Position numbers and translations under genes: made by a program
Notes under the pieces: model-generated
Seen by the model: only the letters and a program-made list of their open reading frames with translations
Databases searched by the model: none
What the model was told of the DNA's origin: nothing
Part shown: one piece after another, positions 62,945-64,000 of the stretch
How the letters are laid out: the number at the start of each line of letters is the position of its first letter
Numbering within the stretch: the stretch's first letter is position 1
From: Paenibacillus chibensis
GTDB taxonomy: Bacteria; Bacillota; Bacilli; Paenibacillales; Paenibacillaceae
Direction of reading: 5' to 3'
DNA length: 64,000 nt
NCBI RefSeq assembly: GCF_004001045.1
Contig: NZ_BIMK01000013.1
Span: forward strand, 1-64,000

Positions 62945-64000
62945 TTATTTGCTGACGGTTTTGTTATACTCTTCGATTTTGCTCGTGATTGCTTTCGCAG
63001 CATCTTCCAAAGCTTGCTTGGAAGATTTTTTGTTGTTCAGCACTTCCTCGATGGCCGTTTCGGTCAGCTGTCTGGCTTCAGGGAAGACGCCCATCACCGC
63101 GCCTTGGGTCGCAAGGCTAGGTGCGGTTTGGTGCAGCTGGTTCACCGCGGTTTGGAACTGCGGATATTTCGTCATATTGTCTTTTACGATTTGCTCGTCA
63201 TAAGCTTTTTGCGTGATCGGGAAGTACCCCGTATTGATATGCCACTCGGCCTGGGATTTAGGCTCGGCTAGAAACTTGATGAATTCCCATGCCGCTTTTT
63301 GTTCCGCTTCCGGACGGTTGTTCAGAATCCAGTTGCTGGCACCGCCCACGATAACTCCGCCTTTGACATTGGCATCTGCCTTAGGGAGGAAGCCTGTTCC
63401 GACTTCAAACTTGCCTTCAGCCGATTTGACGATGCTGCGCAAGGAAGCCGTGGAATCCAGCGTCATCGCGATTTGGCCTGCAGCGAAGGCTTTGGAGGTA
63501 TCGTCGGTTTTACGTCCCAGATTGAGCATTGTTTTATCGTCGATCATCTTCTTCCACCAGTCCAGCGTTTTCACGCCGGCATCGCTCGCGAGGAGGGAAG
63601 CAGTAGCTGGCTGCGTGCGGCCGTTGCCGTTATCGAGCAGCTCTGCCCCTTGATTGGCAAACAACTGCTCCATGAACCAGCCGTAGATGGCAAAGGAACC
63701 GCCGGCTTGTCCGGATTTGGTTAATTTTTTGGCTGCCTCAGCCACTTCTTCGTAGGTAGCAGGCGCCTTCTCTGGATCCAGGCCCGCTGCTTTGAAGGCA
63801 TCTTTATTGTAATATAGGATCGGGTTCGAGGTATTAAAAGGCATCGAATACAATTTGTTATCGAAAGTATAGTAATTCAGAATGTTCGGCTCCAGGCTGG
63901 ACGTGTCATATTGCTCGCCATCAATAAACTGCTGGACGGGAGTGATTGCCTTGCTGTCGATCATAAATCGGCTGCCGATTTCGTACACCTGAATGAGGGA
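62945..64000 (-). CDS. Extracellular sugar-binding protein of an ABC transporter (partial)
   Basis: At least 351 residues of an SBP_bac_1-type binding protein; the N-terminus lies beyond the window edge. Family stretches: YTFDNKLYSMPFNTSNPILYYNKDAFKAAGL, FAAGQIAMTLDSTASL, GVIVGGASNWILNN and AAWEFIKFLAEPKSQAEWHINTGYFP. GGASNWI and the style suggest the UgpB/glycerol-phosphate or disaccharide branch. It is distinct from the protein at 37557. A terminator follows. Confidence 0.9.
   Translation of the reverse strand, partial: SLIQVYEIGSRFMIDSKAITPVQQFIDGEQYDTSSLEPNILNYYTFDNKLYSMPFNTSNPILYYNKDAFKAAGLDPEKAPATYEEVAEAAKKLTKSGQAGGSFAIYGWFMEQLFANQGAELLDNGNGRTQPATASLLASDAGVKTLDWWKKMIDDKTMLNLGRKTDDTSKAFAAGQIAMTLDSTASLRSIVKSAEGKFEVGTGFLPKADANVKGGVIVGGASNWILNNRPEAEQKAAWEFIKFLAEPKSQAEWHINTGYFPITQKAYDEQIVKDNMTKYPQFQTAVNQLHQTAPSLATQGAVMGVFPEARQLTETAIEEVLNNKKSSKQALEDAAKAITSKIEEYNKTVSK

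Noticed and set aside
1..64000. rRNA, tRNA, CRISPR arrays, insertion sequences, prophage or replication origin
   Set aside because: Searched by eye on both strands; no tRNA-like cloverleaf, direct-repeat array, transposase, phage structural gene or DnaA-box cluster was seen.

Overview
The window looks like chromosomal DNA of a Paenibacillus-type Firmicute. Evidence: GC content near 50 percent, strong AGGAGG-type ribosome sites with frequent GTG and TTG starts, many intrinsic terminators, a very large S8 protease anchored by SLH domains, a copper-amine-oxidase-N-type surface protein, a XerS recombinase, sporulation-type diadenylate cyclases (CdaS), an M-box and a c-di-AMP riboswitch. No rRNA, tRNA, CRISPR array, prophage or insertion sequence was found. 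The genus call is inference from gene content.

Layout. 0-7.4 kb: an ArsR-type regulator and HAD hydrolase pair, divergent from an MFS exporter, then an orphan PhnC-like ATPase, a calcium-loop lipoprotein and an OmpR-type two-component system. 7.4-14.2 kb: glycogen block, glgC divergent from glgB-glgA, with a neopullulanase-type GH13 enzyme converging on it. 14.8-17.1 kb: polar amino acid ABC transporter whose binding-protein gene carries a one-base frameshift. 17.4-20.3 kb: c-di-AMP riboswitch and LysM-3D cell-wall protein, polysaccharide deacetylase, old yellow enzyme. 20.5-23.6 kb: PspA-DUF350-DUF4178-DUF4247 envelope-stress-type cluster. 23.7-32 kb: moeA-mobB, xerS, acetyltransferase, SDR, aldo-keto reductase, amidohydrolase, thioredoxin-like protein. 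32-37 kb: the 1,648-residue surface protease. 37.5-42.2 kb: cre-controlled sugar ABC transporter and a surface protein. 42.3-46.2 kb: DUF1697, a nosD-nosL remnant fused at a deletion scar to a clipped HAD gene, and a Crp-family regulator. 46.3-51 kb: mgtA with a long structured leader, then two tandem CdaS-type genes, one apparently dead. 51-64 kb: flavin reductase, tyrosine recombinase, HMCES-type protein, nitroreductase, amino acid permease, BNR lipoprotein, an FNR-controlled Cys-rich miniprotein, DUF2500, SDR, a two-barrel secreted protein, a PRK06851-type P-loop protein and the 3' part of a second sugar-binding lipoprotein gene.

How the genes work together. GlgC, GlgB and GlgA form the glycogen synthesis route and a sigma-E-like promoter suggests sporulation timing. 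c-di-AMP links two places in the window: CdaS makes it, and the riboswitch ahead of the LysM-3D gene should sense it. The most unusual region is the roughly 530-base mgtA leader (about 48941-49468 on the minus strand): an M-box and its terminator, then a well-initiated 46-codon leader ORF, two nested perfect stems and a second terminator. Other points of note are four dispersed dif-like dyads, a perfect FNR box before an unrecognised CX2CX5CX5CX2C miniprotein, a catalytically degenerate CdaS paralogue, and the two-gene deletion scar at about 44,765.
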